From: Nitrosospira sp. Nsp14
GTDB lineage: Bacteria > Pseudomonadota > Gammaproteobacteria > Burkholderiales > Nitrosomonadaceae
Assembly (NCBI RefSeq): GCF_900113575.1
Contig: NZ_FOPV01000019.1
Location: forward strand, 1 to 64,000
Direction: 5' to 3'
DNA length: 64,000 nt
The first letter of the stretch is position 1; the number at the start of each line of letters is the position of its first letter. A program made the translations under genes and the position numbers. A model generated the notes under the pieces. That model was given only the letters and a program-made list of their open reading frames with translations. It made no database searches and had not been told where the DNA came from. This document shows positions 30,757-38,930 of this stretch, piece by piece.

Positions 30757-31641
30757 ATGAAGCCGCCTATGAACATGCTTGATAACTCCACAACTGGTAA
30801 GGAACCCGAATCTACCGCAACAACTCGCGACAGTTTTACGCGCGTCGCCGCAATCCAGATGACGGCGGGGCCAAATATTTGGGGCAATCTGGAAGAGGCT
30901 GCGCGGCTGCTGGAACTAGCGGCTGCCGAAGGAGCCAAACTAGCGGCGTTGCCCGAATATTTTTGCTTGATGGGAATGAGTGACGCGGACAAAGTCGCGG
31001 TGTGCGAACAGGCAAACAGGGGGCCGATACAGGAATTCCTGAGTAAAACTGCCAAACGCCTGGGTCTGTGGATTGTGGGTGGAACGGTACCATTAGTTTC
31101 TTCCAGGCCGGACAAGGTAAGGAATAGCTGCCTGGTTTATGACGACAAGGGCGAACAGGTCGCGCGTTACGACAAAATTCATTTGTTTGGGCTGGAACTT
31201 GGCACCGAACGCTATGCCGAAGAAGAAACGATCGAAGCGGGTTGTGGCGTCGTGGTCGTAGACTCACCCTTTGGCCGTATGGGTCTTTCCATCTGTTATG
31301 ATCTGCGTTTTCCCGAGCTCTACCGATCCATGGGCGAAGTGGATATTATTTTTGCCCCGGCAGCCTTTACTGCGACGACCGGGAGGGCGCATTGGGAAAC
31401 GTTGATTCGTGCGCGCGCGATCGAAAACCTCGCCTATGTCGTCGCACCGGCTCAGGGAGGGTATCATGTCAACGGCCGCGAAACACACGGGGACAGCATG
31501 ATCGTCGATCCCTGGGGCGTGGTTCTCAATCGGCTTCCGCGCGGGTCCGGTGTGGTGACGGCGGATATTAATCCCGATTACCAGGCCAGCCTGCGCAACA
31601 GTTTGCCTGCGCTGAATCACCGGACCCTCCATCACTGTTGA
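30757..31641 (+). CDS. Carbon-nitrogen hydrolase (Nit/omega-amidase type)
   Basis: The 294-residue protein has the full nitrilase-superfamily triad: Glu67 in LAALPEYF, Lys140 in YDKIHLFG and Cys180 in [14 protein letters not shown]. The sequence is closest to the Nit1/Nit2 group, which removes deaminated glutathione or hydrolyses omega-amides. Genes of this group often sit between yhdP and tldD, as here. The first residues before RVAAIQM are not conserved, and start codons at 30769 or 30775 are equally possible. It is probably co-transcribed with tldD, 31 bases downstream. Confidence 0.9.
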   Translation: MKPPMNMLDNSTTGKEPESTATTRDSFTRVAAIQMTAGPNIWGNLEEAARLLELAAAEGAKLAALPEYFCLMGMSDADKVAVCEQANRGPIQEFLSKTAKRLGLWIVGGTVPLVSSRPDKVRNSCLVYDDKGEQVARYDKIHLFGLELGTERYAEEETIEAGCGVVVVDSPFGRMGLSICYDLRFPELYRSMGEVDIIFAPAAFTATTGRAHWETLIRARAIENLAYVVAPAQGGYHVNGRETHGDSMIVDPWGVVLNRLPRGSGVVTADINPDYQASLRNSLPALNHRTLHHC

Positions 31642-31672
31642 ATCTTTCCTCGACAATTCTTACACTGGACCT

Positions 31673-33142
31673 ATGACCACTGAAACCACTGAACCCGTCA
31701 CCCAATCTGAGGATCTTTTTACCACGGCCAACCGTTGCCTATTAATGCCCCATGAGATCGATACCGCTGCATTGCAGACAGTGTTCGGCCAAATGCTTTC
31801 GCATCACATAGACTACGCCGATCTGTATTTTCAATACAGCCGTGCCGAGGGTTGGGCGTTAGAGGAAGGCATCGTCAAATCCGGCAGCTTTAATATCGAC
31901 CAGGGGGTAGGCGTGCGTGCCGTGAGTGGCGACAAAACCGCATTCGCCTATTCCGACGATATCAGCATGCCGGCTTTGGCATCGGCAGCTCAGGCCACCC
32001 GCGCCATCGCGCGTCACGGCGTGACCCAGTCGGTTCAAGCGGTGAAACGCAGCAAAGGACGCGAACTCTACCTGCCCCAGGACCCCATCGGCAGCCTGAA
32101 TGACAAGGAGAAGGTAGCGTTGCTCGAAAAGCTTGAAGGCTACGCGCGCGCCATTGATAAACGTGTGATTCAGGTGATGGCATCGCTGGCCGGAGAATAT
32201 GAGGTGGTCCTCGTCGCCCGCGGCGATGGACTTGTGGCGGCCGACGTACGCCCGCTGGTACGACTTTCGGTCCAAGTCATTGCCGAGGAAAATGGTCAGC
32301 GCGAACAAGGTGCAGCGGGAGGAGGAGGACGCTTTGACTATGCTTATTTCGCAGATGATGTACTGCGCGATTACGCCGCCAAAGCAGTGCACCAGGCTCT
32401 CGTCAATCTGGATGCAAAACCCGCGCCTGCCGGTACCATGACGGTAGTTTTGGGTGCCGGTTGGCCGGGAATACTGCTGCACGAGGCTATCGGCCACGGA
32501 CTGGAAGGAGATTTCAACCGCAAAGGCAGCTCCGCATTCTCAGGTCGCATCGGCGAACGTGTCGCTGCCACCGGGGTAACGGTAGTGGATGATGGTACGA
32601 TTGCAAGGAGGCGAGGATCGCTGAATATCGATGACGAGGGCAATCCCACCCAGTGCACCGTACTGATCGAAAACGGCATACTTAAGGGTTATTTGCAGGA
32701 CAGCCTCAACGCGCGGCTGATGAATGTTCCCGTGACCGGGAATGGTAGACGTGAATCATTTGCGCATATTCCCATGCCGCGGATGACAAACACCTACATG
32801 TTAAACGGCGACAAGAGCCCTGAGGAGATTATCGCTTCGGTTAAACATGGCTTGTATGCGGTCAACTTTGGCGGCGGGCAGGTGGACATTACCAGCGGGA
32901 AATTCGTCTTTTCTGCGGCTGAAGCATACATGATTGAAAATGGGAAGATTTCCTACCCGGTAAAAGGAGCTACCCTTATCGGCAACGGCCCCGACGTCCT
33001 CACGCGAGTGTCTATGATCGGTAACGATATGTCGCTTGATCCTGGCGTTGGTACCTGCGGTAAGGAAGGGCAAAGCGTGCCGGTGGGAGTAGGCCAGCCA
33101 ACACTACGTATCGATGGGTTAACGGTAGGCGGTACCGCTTGA
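31673..33142 (+). CDS. tldD: Metalloprotease TldD
   Basis: The 489-residue protein has the zinc-site motif HEAIGH at 270-275 ([16 protein letters not shown]), as expected of TldD. The C-terminal [17 protein letters not shown] and [18 protein letters not shown] are also conserved. TldD works with TldE/PmbA as a heterodimeric protease. It processes unfolded peptides, including microcin B17 and CcdA in E. coli. The partner gene is not in this window. Confidence 0.95.
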   Translation: MTTETTEPVTQSEDLFTTANRCLLMPHEIDTAALQTVFGQMLSHHIDYADLYFQYSRAEGWALEEGIVKSGSFNIDQGVGVRAVSGDKTAFAYSDDISMPALASAAQATRAIARHGVTQSVQAVKRSKGRELYLPQDPIGSLNDKEKVALLEKLEGYARAIDKRVIQVMASLAGEYEVVLVARGDGLVAADVRPLVRLSVQVIAEENGQREQGAAGGGGRFDYAYFADDVLRDYAAKAVHQALVNLDAKPAPAGTMTVVLGAGWPGILLHEAIGHGLEGDFNRKGSSAFSGRIGERVAATGVTVVDDGTIARRRGSLNIDDEGNPTQCTVLIENGILKGYLQDSLNARLMNVPVTGNGRRESFAHIPMPRMTNTYMLNGDKSPEEIIASVKHGLYAVNFGGGQVDITSGKFVFSAAEAYMIENGKISYPVKGATLIGNGPDVLTRVSMIGNDMSLDPGVGTCGKEGQSVPVGVGQPTLRIDGLTVGGTA

Positions 33143-33365
33143 GAAAGCCGCGATCAATTTAGGGGAAATGCTTCCATGGTTGAGGTGCGATAGGTAGGCG
33201 GTCACGTGAATCATGTCTTAGCGCAATCCGTCGCCGGCGGGCCGTCTCGGTCGCCGTGCAGGATGCCGAGATGGCCTGGATATTCGCCACCGACGAGCCT
33301 CAGCCACGTTTCATATTCCATACACTGCTGTGAGCAGTCGGCAGAGGCCGAGTCGTCACAGAGAG

Positions 33366-33797
33366 CTAGCCTTCGATTCTAACAATTTTGGTACCGGCCA
33401 GCCGGTCATGCAGAAAAAGTCCGTCACGATCGAAGAATGCCCACAGAATTCCGCAACCAAGGAGAAAAAAGCCAATAACTGCAAATAGATACCGCGCAAC
33501 CGCCTGCTTCAAATAAATCCGCTGCCCGTCGGCGGCGACCACACGAAGCTTCCAGGTCTGCATCGGTAGCGTCTGCCCGCCGTGGGTCCAGAACCAGGTG
33601 AAATAAATGCCTCCGATCAGCAGGAGATAAATTTGAAAGGCGGGACGGAAAAAAATGGAGCTTGTATTCTGAAAAACGAGATGAAAAATGAAACCGGCAA
33701 TAAACAGAACCGCCACTAACATCAGCGATTCATAAATCATGCTCAGCAGTCGCCGCCCAAATCCGGGCATCGATGCCTCTATCGGTCCCGAACTCAT
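33366..33797 (-). CDS. RDD family membrane protein
   Basis: The 143-residue protein has the RDD signature: an Arg early on (PGFGRRLLSMIYESLML) and the C-terminal FFDRDGLFLHDRLAGTKIV. It has three predicted transmembrane helices (about 20-40, 53-70 and 104-124). The function of RDD proteins is largely unknown; some are linked to ion transport. It is the last gene of the sigma factor/DUF3619/DUF3106/RDD set on the minus strand, 66 bases after DUF3106. Confidence 0.88.
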   Translation of the reverse strand: MSSGPIEASMPGFGRRLLSMIYESLMLVAVLFIAGFIFHLVFQNTSSIFFRPAFQIYLLLIGGIYFTWFWTHGGQTLPMQTWKLRVVAADGQRIYLKQAVARYLFAVIGFFLLGCGILWAFFDRDGLFLHDRLAGTKIVRIEG

Positions 33798-33863
33798 TCA
33801 GAGCGCGCTTTCGCCTCTATTCATGGCGACTTTCGTCGGCCTTCGCGAACGCAAACGCATCGC

Positions 33864-34253
33864 CTAATCCCCTCGCTGGTCTTGCGAGGTTTGCCCATAC
33901 TCACGCCATTTCTGTTTTATTTCGTGACGCTTCTCCGGCGGCAGCTTTTTAATCGTCTTATATTTCTCGCGAACCAACTCGCGCTGCTCCGGAGTGAGGG
34001 AGTACCAGTCACGCATCTGCAACTGGGTGCGATGTTGCTCTTCCGGCGTCATCCCCGGGTAGCGCCTGGCAATACCTAACCATTTCTTTTTTTTCGCTGG
34101 GTCCATGCCGTTCCATTCTTGTGCCAGGGGAGCCAGGACTTCTCTCTGTTGCGACTTTAATTCATCCCACACAGGGTCTGCGCCTGCGGCTGACGCGGAT
34201 ACCAAGAACGACATGTATAGCCAGAACGCGGCAGCTATGAAGGATCGAGCCAT
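33864..34253 (-). CDS. Exported DUF3106 family protein
   Basis: The 129-residue protein has a signal peptide ending near SASAAGA (about residue 24). The mature part is Trp-, Arg- and Lys-rich, with repeated helical motifs (LAQEWNGMDPAKKKKWL, YPGMTPEEQHRTQLQMRDWYSLTPEQRELVREKYK). This matches DUF3106, which resembles a periplasmic metal- or stress-sensing helical fold, though the role is not known. It overlaps the DUF3619 gene by 19 bases, so it belongs to the sigma-factor operon. It may be a secreted partner of that sigma factor. Confidence 0.85.
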   Translation of the reverse strand: MARSFIAAAFWLYMSFLVSASAAGADPVWDELKSQQREVLAPLAQEWNGMDPAKKKKWLGIARRYPGMTPEEQHRTQLQMRDWYSLTPEQRELVREKYKTIKKLPPEKRHEIKQKWREYGQTSQDQRGD

Positions 34254-34609
34254 GCATCCAACTCATTATCCAGATACGCACTCACGGGCAACTCATCGAC
34301 AAGCAGCATAATGTCGATTTCCTCGTTTTCATCAATCGGCTGCAGAGTCTGCCAGTATGCAATCCCCGCCAGAGCAGCCACCAGCATAATGGCCGACAAT
34401 AGCTTACGCGTTTTTAGGTGCCATTCATGCCCGCCGCGCGCAGAAATCCCCTGACCAACGCTAATCTCCGCTTCGGCCATTTGATAATTTTCGAGGGCCG
34501 CACGCCGGGCAGCCTGAAGGCGGTTCAATGTACTCTGCCTGAGGTTGTCCAAGCCGCAGTCCAATAGCCGCGCGACATTCCTCCCGATTTCGTTTTCATC
34601 CTTGCTCAT
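34235..34609 (-). CDS. DUF3619 family membrane protein, possible anti-sigma partner
   Basis: The 124-residue protein has a cytoplasmic N-terminal half (EIGRNVARLLDCGLDNLRQSTLNRLQAARRAAL), one transmembrane helix (about 71-87, LLSAIMLVAALAGIAYW) and an acidic periplasmic tail. This topology, and the 4-base overlap with the sigma factor gene, fit a membrane anti-sigma factor. That role is an inference; DUF3619 has no proven function that I know of. Confidence 0.8.
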   Translation of the reverse strand: MSKDENEIGRNVARLLDCGLDNLRQSTLNRLQAARRAALENYQMAEAEISVGQGISARGGHEWHLKTRKLLSAIMLVAALAGIAYWQTLQPIDENEEIDIMLLVDELPVSAYLDNELDAWLDPS

Positions 34610-35178
34610 AACTCGATTCCTTGTTTTTTCAGCAGCGTAGCAAGGGCGTGGGTTGCACGAGAGCAGTGCGTCTTCACACTTCCTTCAGAACACCCCATGA
34701 CCTTCGCGGTCTCGGTAACATCCATCTCTTCCCAGTAACGCAAAAGAAAGGCTTCGCGTTGACGCGCGGGGAGCACTTCTATGGCTTTCTCCAGCAAGCT
34801 GATAAGCTGCGTTTGCTCAAGCAGTTTACGGGGGTCATCTCTATTAGATAATCCCTCCAGTTCCAAAGTTTCTAACGGGTCATAATCTTCGGGTTCTTTT
34901 TCCTGATTAGTGGGCAGAAATGAAGAAAACAGCGTTGTCCATATGGAACGGGTTTTCTGCCGCCGGTAAAAATCACGGATTGTATTTTGCAGTATACGCT
35001 GAAATAACAGGGGCAATTCTTCGGCCGGCTTACGAGAATAACTCTCGACAAGCTTGGTCATGGAATCCTGAACAATATCCAGCGCTACATGTTCGTCGCG
35101 AACCGCGAACAACGCTTGCTTGTAAGCGCGCCGCTCGGCTTCAGCGAGAAAATTAGAAAGTTCCTGTTGAGTAGCCAG
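34606..35178 (-). CDS. RNA polymerase sigma factor, ECF-like, apparently with a CTG start
   Basis: The protein has sigma-70 region 2 (HVALDIVQDSMTKLVESY and LFQRILQNTIRDFYRRQK) and region 4 (LPARQREAFLLRYWEEMDVTETAKVMGCSEGSVKTHCSRA). It starts a four-gene operon. The first ATG/GTG/TTG codon in frame is a TTG at 35112, which would cut into region 2. The open frame continues upstream for 22 more codons that encode ATQQELSNFLAEAERRAYKQ, the usual N-terminus of this betaproteobacterial group. A CTG at 35178 stands where relatives have Met, with AGG 8 bases upstream. I therefore place the start there (190 residues). A sequencing error, or a true start at 35112, cannot be excluded. Confidence 0.85.
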   Translation of the reverse strand: MATQQELSNFLAEAERRAYKQALFAVRDEHVALDIVQDSMTKLVESYSRKPAEELPLLFQRILQNTIRDFYRRQKTRSIWTTLFSSFLPTNQEKEPEDYDPLETLELEGLSNRDDPRKLLEQTQLISLLEKAIEVLPARQREAFLLRYWEEMDVTETAKVMGCSEGSVKTHCSRATHALATLLKKQGIEL

Positions 35179-35724
35179 GACAATTGCCTATCGCGAAAAC
35201 ACGGTGAAGACCGCCGTAAACCTCTACAGCAATGTTAACAAAAATCCGGGAGTGGATGAAATCTCCCGCCGAGAACGATAGCCAGCAGCGTCCGTTCGGA
35301 CCGGGCCTCTCTGTATCACACTAGATTTCGCTTGCACTGCCGGCATCCTCGCCATATCGCTTATTCAGGAAGCAGCGGCTCAGCGATGAAGCAACGATGG
35401 CCATCTATTTTTATCCTCTATTCCTGTTTACGGCGCTGCGAAGCGTCGCCTTGCGACGCGCAATCTATAGCGATTTGTGCGAACCAAGCAGCAGGATCTT
35501 AGTCATAGCTAGGAAATTCGCATCATTGCCTGGGAGGGACGCCCTGCGACAATTTGTCGCATTGTGATTATGTTCCCCTCCGCCTATCATGCTTCTGACT
35601 TATATCGGATAGCAGATTGGCAAACGAATAAATTTTACCGCTCGCACTTTACGTAGATTTGCAGCTTCATGGTAAAATCGCACCTTCTGAGTGGAACTGA
35701 TTCTCAATTAGATTCACATTACCG
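35179..35724. other. Long divergent intergenic region upstream of the sigma operon and the TonB operon
   Basis: Nothing protein-like was seen in 546 bases. It holds a hairpin GCGTCGC-CTT-GCGACGC at 35443-35459 and an operator-like palindrome at 35545-35561 (listed separately). The AT-rich part near 35600-35700 probably carries the promoter for the thioredoxin/TonB genes. The start of that operon has no clear Shine-Dalgarno motif. Confidence 0.5.
35545..35561. promoter_or_regulatory. Operator-like palindrome TGCGACAA-T-TTGTCGCA
   Basis: A perfect 8-bp inverted repeat around a single central T lies 367 bases upstream of the sigma-factor gene and 164 bases upstream of the thioredoxin/TonB operon. 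The symmetry and half-site length fit a dimeric transcription factor. The GCGAC/GTCGC half-sites resemble sites of the RegA/RoxR redox-regulator family, but that is a resemblance only. Confidence 0.45.
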
Positions 35725-36288
35725 ATGCCAAGTAACTCAACTACGAATTCCGCCGGGGGCGGTGCGCAGTTTACGCGCGGCAGGGATCATACAATATTGC
35801 GGCTTGTTATTCTCGCATTCCTGCTGTGTTGTGCGAAGGTTACTTTTGCAGCAGAAACTGTTCGTCCTTTTACTCAAGGAAGTCTGGGAGAGCTCCTTGC
35901 TGCCCGGGAGGGTAAGCCGTTCATTCTCGTCTTGTGGTCGCTCGACTGTCAATATTGTCCCACCGAATTGAAAACATTGAGCGAACTCAGGCGCAGCCAT
36001 CCGAATCTTGACGTGGTACTTGTTGCCACGGACACGATAAGTGATGCGGCCCAATTGGCCCTAAAGGCTGAAACGTACGGAATGAGCCAAGCGGAGCAAT
36101 GGGTTTTCGCGGACGATATGCCTGAACGCCTGCGCCGTGAAATTGATACTCGCTGGTACGGAGAAGTGCCGCGAACCTATTTTTACGATCGAAGACATCA
36201 GCGTGAGGTCAAGACCGGGCTGGTCAATAAGCAGTTTTTCGAACAGTGGCTGGCAAAGAATGCATTGTCAGGTGCGACGCATCGATAG
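35725..36288 (+). CDS. Periplasmic thioredoxin-like (TlpA/ResA-like) protein
   Basis: The 187-residue protein has a hydrophobic segment at about 24-42 ending in TFAAET, read as a signal peptide or anchor. A thioredoxin-fold domain follows. The active site is Cys75-Gln-Tyr-Cys78 in LVLWSLDCQYCPTELKTL, with a cis-Pro candidate in GEVPRTYFYD. Proteins like this reduce or sort disulfides on the outer side of the inner membrane. It is the first gene of a run with tonB, exbB and exbD, and the tonB start codon follows its stop after one base. The link to TonB energy transfer is unexplained. Confidence 0.85.
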   Translation: MPSNSTTNSAGGGAQFTRGRDHTILRLVILAFLLCCAKVTFAAETVRPFTQGSLGELLAAREGKPFILVLWSLDCQYCPTELKTLSELRRSHPNLDVVLVATDTISDAAQLALKAETYGMSQAEQWVFADDMPERLRREIDTRWYGEVPRTYFYDRRHQREVKTGLVNKQFFEQWLAKNALSGATHR

Positions 36289-36289
36289 C

Positions 36290-36943
36290 ATGGTAACCAA
36301 TCGAAATCCCGCTTTTTTACCCAGCTTGATGCTAGTGCTGGCGGCTCATGGCGCCTTGCTATATTTTTTGTTTAAACAGCAGCTTATTCCACCACCGGAA
36401 CAGCTGGCGACAGTGTTCGTCAACTTTATCCCTGCGGCTAGGCCGAAAGAAGAACCGAAGGCTGAGCCGCCTCCCCCAGCACCCAAGCCTCAGCCCGCAA
36501 GGAAGACACCGCAATCACGCCAGATAGTCGCTGAAGCACCGGTGCTGGCACCTAGCGAGCCGGTAGCGTTGCCAACCCAACCCGATCCCGAGCCAGAACC
36601 GGTAGCGGTGGCGGAACCTGCCCCCGCGGCACCGCAGATGCCGGCCGGACCCGTCACGCTATCCTCGGAGCTTTCTGTTGCATGCCCCCAGTTGAACGCG
36701 CCTGTTTACCCGGCCTTGTCCCGGCGATTGGGGGAGGAAGGAAAGCTGGTGCTAAAGGTGGAACTGGATGAAAGCGGTCAGGTAAATATTGCCCAGATCG
36801 TCAATAGCAGCGGCTACAAGCGTCTCGATGAAGCAGCGCTGGCAGCGGTAAAAACCTGGCGTTGCAACTCACCAACACGCAATGGTCAGCGGGTTCGGGC
36901 TATTGCCCTGCAACCCTTCAACTTTGTATTGCAAGGAGATTGA
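36290..36943 (+). CDS. tonB: TonB-like energy transducer
   Basis: The 217-residue protein has one N-terminal transmembrane helix (LPSLMLVLAAHGALLYFLF). A Pro/Ala/Glu/Lys-rich periplasmic spacer runs from about residue 45 to 125 (EEPKAEPPPPAPKPQPARK). A C-terminal TonB domain follows (NAPVYPALSRRLGEEGKLVLKV and LDEAALAAVKTWRC). It passes proton-motive energy from ExbB-ExbD to outer-membrane receptors. The ATG at 36290 directly follows the preceding stop; a GTG at 36272 is also in frame. Confidence 0.93.
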   Translation: MVTNRNPAFLPSLMLVLAAHGALLYFLFKQQLIPPPEQLATVFVNFIPAARPKEEPKAEPPPPAPKPQPARKTPQSRQIVAEAPVLAPSEPVALPTQPDPEPEPVAVAEPAPAAPQMPAGPVTLSSELSVACPQLNAPVYPALSRRLGEEGKLVLKVELDESGQVNIAQIVNSSGYKRLDEAALAAVKTWRCNSPTRNGQRVRAIALQPFNFVLQGD

Positions 36944-36947
36944 TTCA

Positions 36948-37712
36948 ATGGAAAAAGGTCTCGGCTTCTCGAATTTCATCACCCAGCTCGATGGTGTAGG
37001 CATGACCGTGCTCATGCTGCTGCTTACGCTTTCAGTAGCGAGCTGGTATCTCATACTCACGAAGAGTATCTCGAATCTCCTGGCCGGGCGACGGGCAGAT
37101 GCGTTTCTCAAGCGCTTCTGGAGCGCGGGTTCCTTGCAAGAGGTCAACTCGACACTGAACGAAGGATCGCGTGATAACGCTTTTGCCCAGCTTGCCCACC
37201 TCGCGATGGACGCAGCCGCTGATTCCGAGAAACACGGTTTGCAGAAGCTGGCGGCAGGAGGCGGAGCGAGCGAATTCATCACCCGTGTACTGCGCAATGG
37301 ACTCGATCAAGAGGCTACGCGTGTGGAAAACGGCCTGACACTGATTGCTTCAGCAGGGTCGGCCGCGCCTTATATCGGCTTGTTTGGTACTGTATGGGGG
37401 ATTTATCACGCCCTGATCCAAATTGGATTATCCGGCCAGGGTACGCTTGATAAAGTAGCCGGCCCCGTGGGTGAAGCATTGATTATGACTGCGCTGGGGC
37501 TCGCGGTAGCGATCCCGGCCGTGCTGGCTTATAACACCTTCGTTCGGCGCAACCGCATCTGGCTGGCGCGTCTGGACGCCTTCGCTCATGACCTCTTCGT
37601 GCTTATCGCGGTAGGAGCCAAAACGAATAGCTCCGCTGGGGACGAGCGACAGCTTCGTGTCGTTGTACCTGTTGTGGCGCCCGCAGTCGTGCCCGGTGAA
37701 AGGAGATCGTAA
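36948..37712 (+). CDS. exbB: Biopolymer transport protein ExbB
   Basis: The 254-residue protein has the three transmembrane helices of the MotA/TolQ/ExbB family: VGMTVLMLLLTLSVASWYLIL near the start, APYIGLFGTVWGIYHALIQIG in the middle, and EALIMTALGLAVAIPAVLAYN. With ExbD it forms the proton channel that powers TonB. AAGGAG lies 9 bases before the ATG. The gene follows tonB after 4 bases and overlaps exbD by one base. Confidence 0.95.
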   Translation: MEKGLGFSNFITQLDGVGMTVLMLLLTLSVASWYLILTKSISNLLAGRRADAFLKRFWSAGSLQEVNSTLNEGSRDNAFAQLAHLAMDAAADSEKHGLQKLAAGGGASEFITRVLRNGLDQEATRVENGLTLIASAGSAAPYIGLFGTVWGIYHALIQIGLSGQGTLDKVAGPVGEALIMTALGLAVAIPAVLAYNTFVRRNRIWLARLDAFAHDLFVLIAVGAKTNSSAGDERQLRVVVPVVAPAVVPGERRS

Positions 37713-38131
37713 TGGCATTTGGCACGATGAACAACGGTAACCGTCCGCCGCCGCTTTCTGAAATCAACGTAGTCCCGTTGGTGGACGTGATGCTCGTATT
37801 GCTCGTAATCTTCATCATTACCGCGCCGTTGCTGACGCATTCGGTCAAGGTTGATTTACCCAAAGCATCGAGCAACCCGAATATCACTCAACCCGATCAT
37901 ATCGAATTTGCGCTTCGTGAGGACGCGACCCTTTACTGGAACGGCGAGCCGGTTACAATGGACCAGCTGGCCCCGCGGTTTGCCGCGACGGCAAAGGAGA
38001 AGCCCGATATCGAGTTGCATATTCGTGCTGACAGCCACGTGCATTACGAGCACGTGGCACGCGTGATGTCCATCGCTGCAAAAGCCGGGCTCGTCCGGAT
38101 CGGGTTTGTTACGGACCCTTCGAAACAATAG
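37712..38131 (+). CDS. exbD: Biopolymer transport protein ExbD
   Basis: The 139-residue protein has a short cytoplasmic N-terminus (PPPLSEINVVPLVDVMLVLLVIFIITAPLL) with the conserved membrane Asp24 of ExbD proton channels. A periplasmic domain follows (FALREDATLYWNGEPVTMDQL and ADSHVHYEHVARVMSIAAKAGLVRIGFVTD). Its ATG overlaps the exbB stop. It is the last gene of the thioredoxin-tonB-exbB-exbD unit. Confidence 0.95.
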   Translation: MAFGTMNNGNRPPPLSEINVVPLVDVMLVLLVIFIITAPLLTHSVKVDLPKASSNPNITQPDHIEFALREDATLYWNGEPVTMDQLAPRFAATAKEKPDIELHIRADSHVHYEHVARVMSIAAKAGLVRIGFVTDPSKQ

Positions 38132-38255
38132 CGCCATGCCGCTCCCCGAGCTGCAACATGATGCAGGCAGCCCGAACCCCGACTGCTGGCATGCAATGGG
38201 GGCAAGGTTCTGGTAGTATGCCGCTCGATATGTCCAATACCGATACCTCCGCCAC

Positions 38256-38777
38256 ATGGCTGCCCTAGACCGTCCGCCCGGCCGCCAGCACTTCCTCGTG
38301 CATGGTTCCATAATAATCATCGCGGTCAGCCTCGGCTTAATGTCATGGTTCATTGCGAAGCCCTTGAGCACACGACTGCATGAAACTGAACCCGGACAGC
38401 GGGTGACCATCACCGCCACTCCAAATATCGATATCAGTCTTGATGCCGATAGCAGCGTGACTGTCAGCAATACAGATCCTCCCCGCATGGAGCTGTTACG
38501 CGGCAACGCGTATTTCGACGTTCGGGGCGATGGGGCGGGCAAACTGCAACTCAAAGTGGGCACTACCTACATCAGGGATACGGGTACACGTTTCAGTGTC
38601 AGCAAGTCCTCTACGGGGGGCAGCGTCGCTGTGGCCAGCGGTGAGGTGGAGATTCAGGTAGAGATGGGTACATATCTGGTTGGCGCCCATGAAACGGCAG
38701 ATTTTGACGGTGTGCGAGTCACCGGCCAGAAAGTAATCCCGGACTCAGCCATCGCGCCTTGGCGGCGTGGAGCGTAA
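38256..38777 (+). CDS. FecR-domain protein lacking the usual cytoplasmic part
   Basis: The 173-residue protein has a transmembrane helix near the N-terminus (FLVHGSIIIIAVSLGLMSWFI). A FecR-like periplasmic domain follows (TPNIDISLDADSSVTV, ELLRGNAYFDVRG, YIRDTGTRFSV, VAVASGEVEIQV). FecR proteins normally carry about 80 cytoplasmic residues that control an ECF sigma factor; these are missing here and no sigma gene is adjacent. A 16-codon frame just upstream (38218-38268, in another frame) starts MPLDMSNTDTSATWLP and may be a remnant of that part. The start codon has no clear ribosome binding site. Position after exbD suggests a link to iron or TonB transport. Confidence 0.7.
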   Translation: MAALDRPPGRQHFLVHGSIIIIAVSLGLMSWFIAKPLSTRLHETEPGQRVTITATPNIDISLDADSSVTVSNTDPPRMELLRGNAYFDVRGDGAGKLQLKVGTTYIRDTGTRFSVSKSSTGGSVAVASGEVEIQVEMGTYLVGAHETADFDGVRVTGQKVIPDSAIAPWRRGA

Positions 38778-38802
38778 TACCCGTCGCAACTTTTTGCCTC
38801 TT

Positions 38803-38836
38803 GTACGAGCATGGCTTGAGGAGGCCAAGCTCGTAC
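38803..38836. other. Hairpin downstream of the FecR-like gene
   Basis: An 8-bp perfect inverted repeat GTACGAGC/GCTCGTAC encloses a smaller TGGC/GCCA stem. It follows the FecR-like stop by 25 bases but lacks a T-tract, so it is a possible weak terminator or mRNA end structure. Confidence 0.4.
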
Positions 38837-38930
38837 CTTCACGTTTGGCGTAAACTGAATTAATTCACGCGGCGCAACCTCAAAAGCCGTATTCGTACCC
38901 GGCAGATCAGGCTGAAAATAATCTCTTTCA

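Noticed and set aside
31859-32497. A 212-codon frame antisense to tldD
   Set aside because: The TldD frame is conserved through this region; the antisense frame looks random.
35697-35715. Possible Fur box before the thioredoxin/TonB operon
   Set aside because: The sequence is AT-rich and contains GATTCTCA and GATTCAC, but lacks the inverted symmetry of a Fur site.
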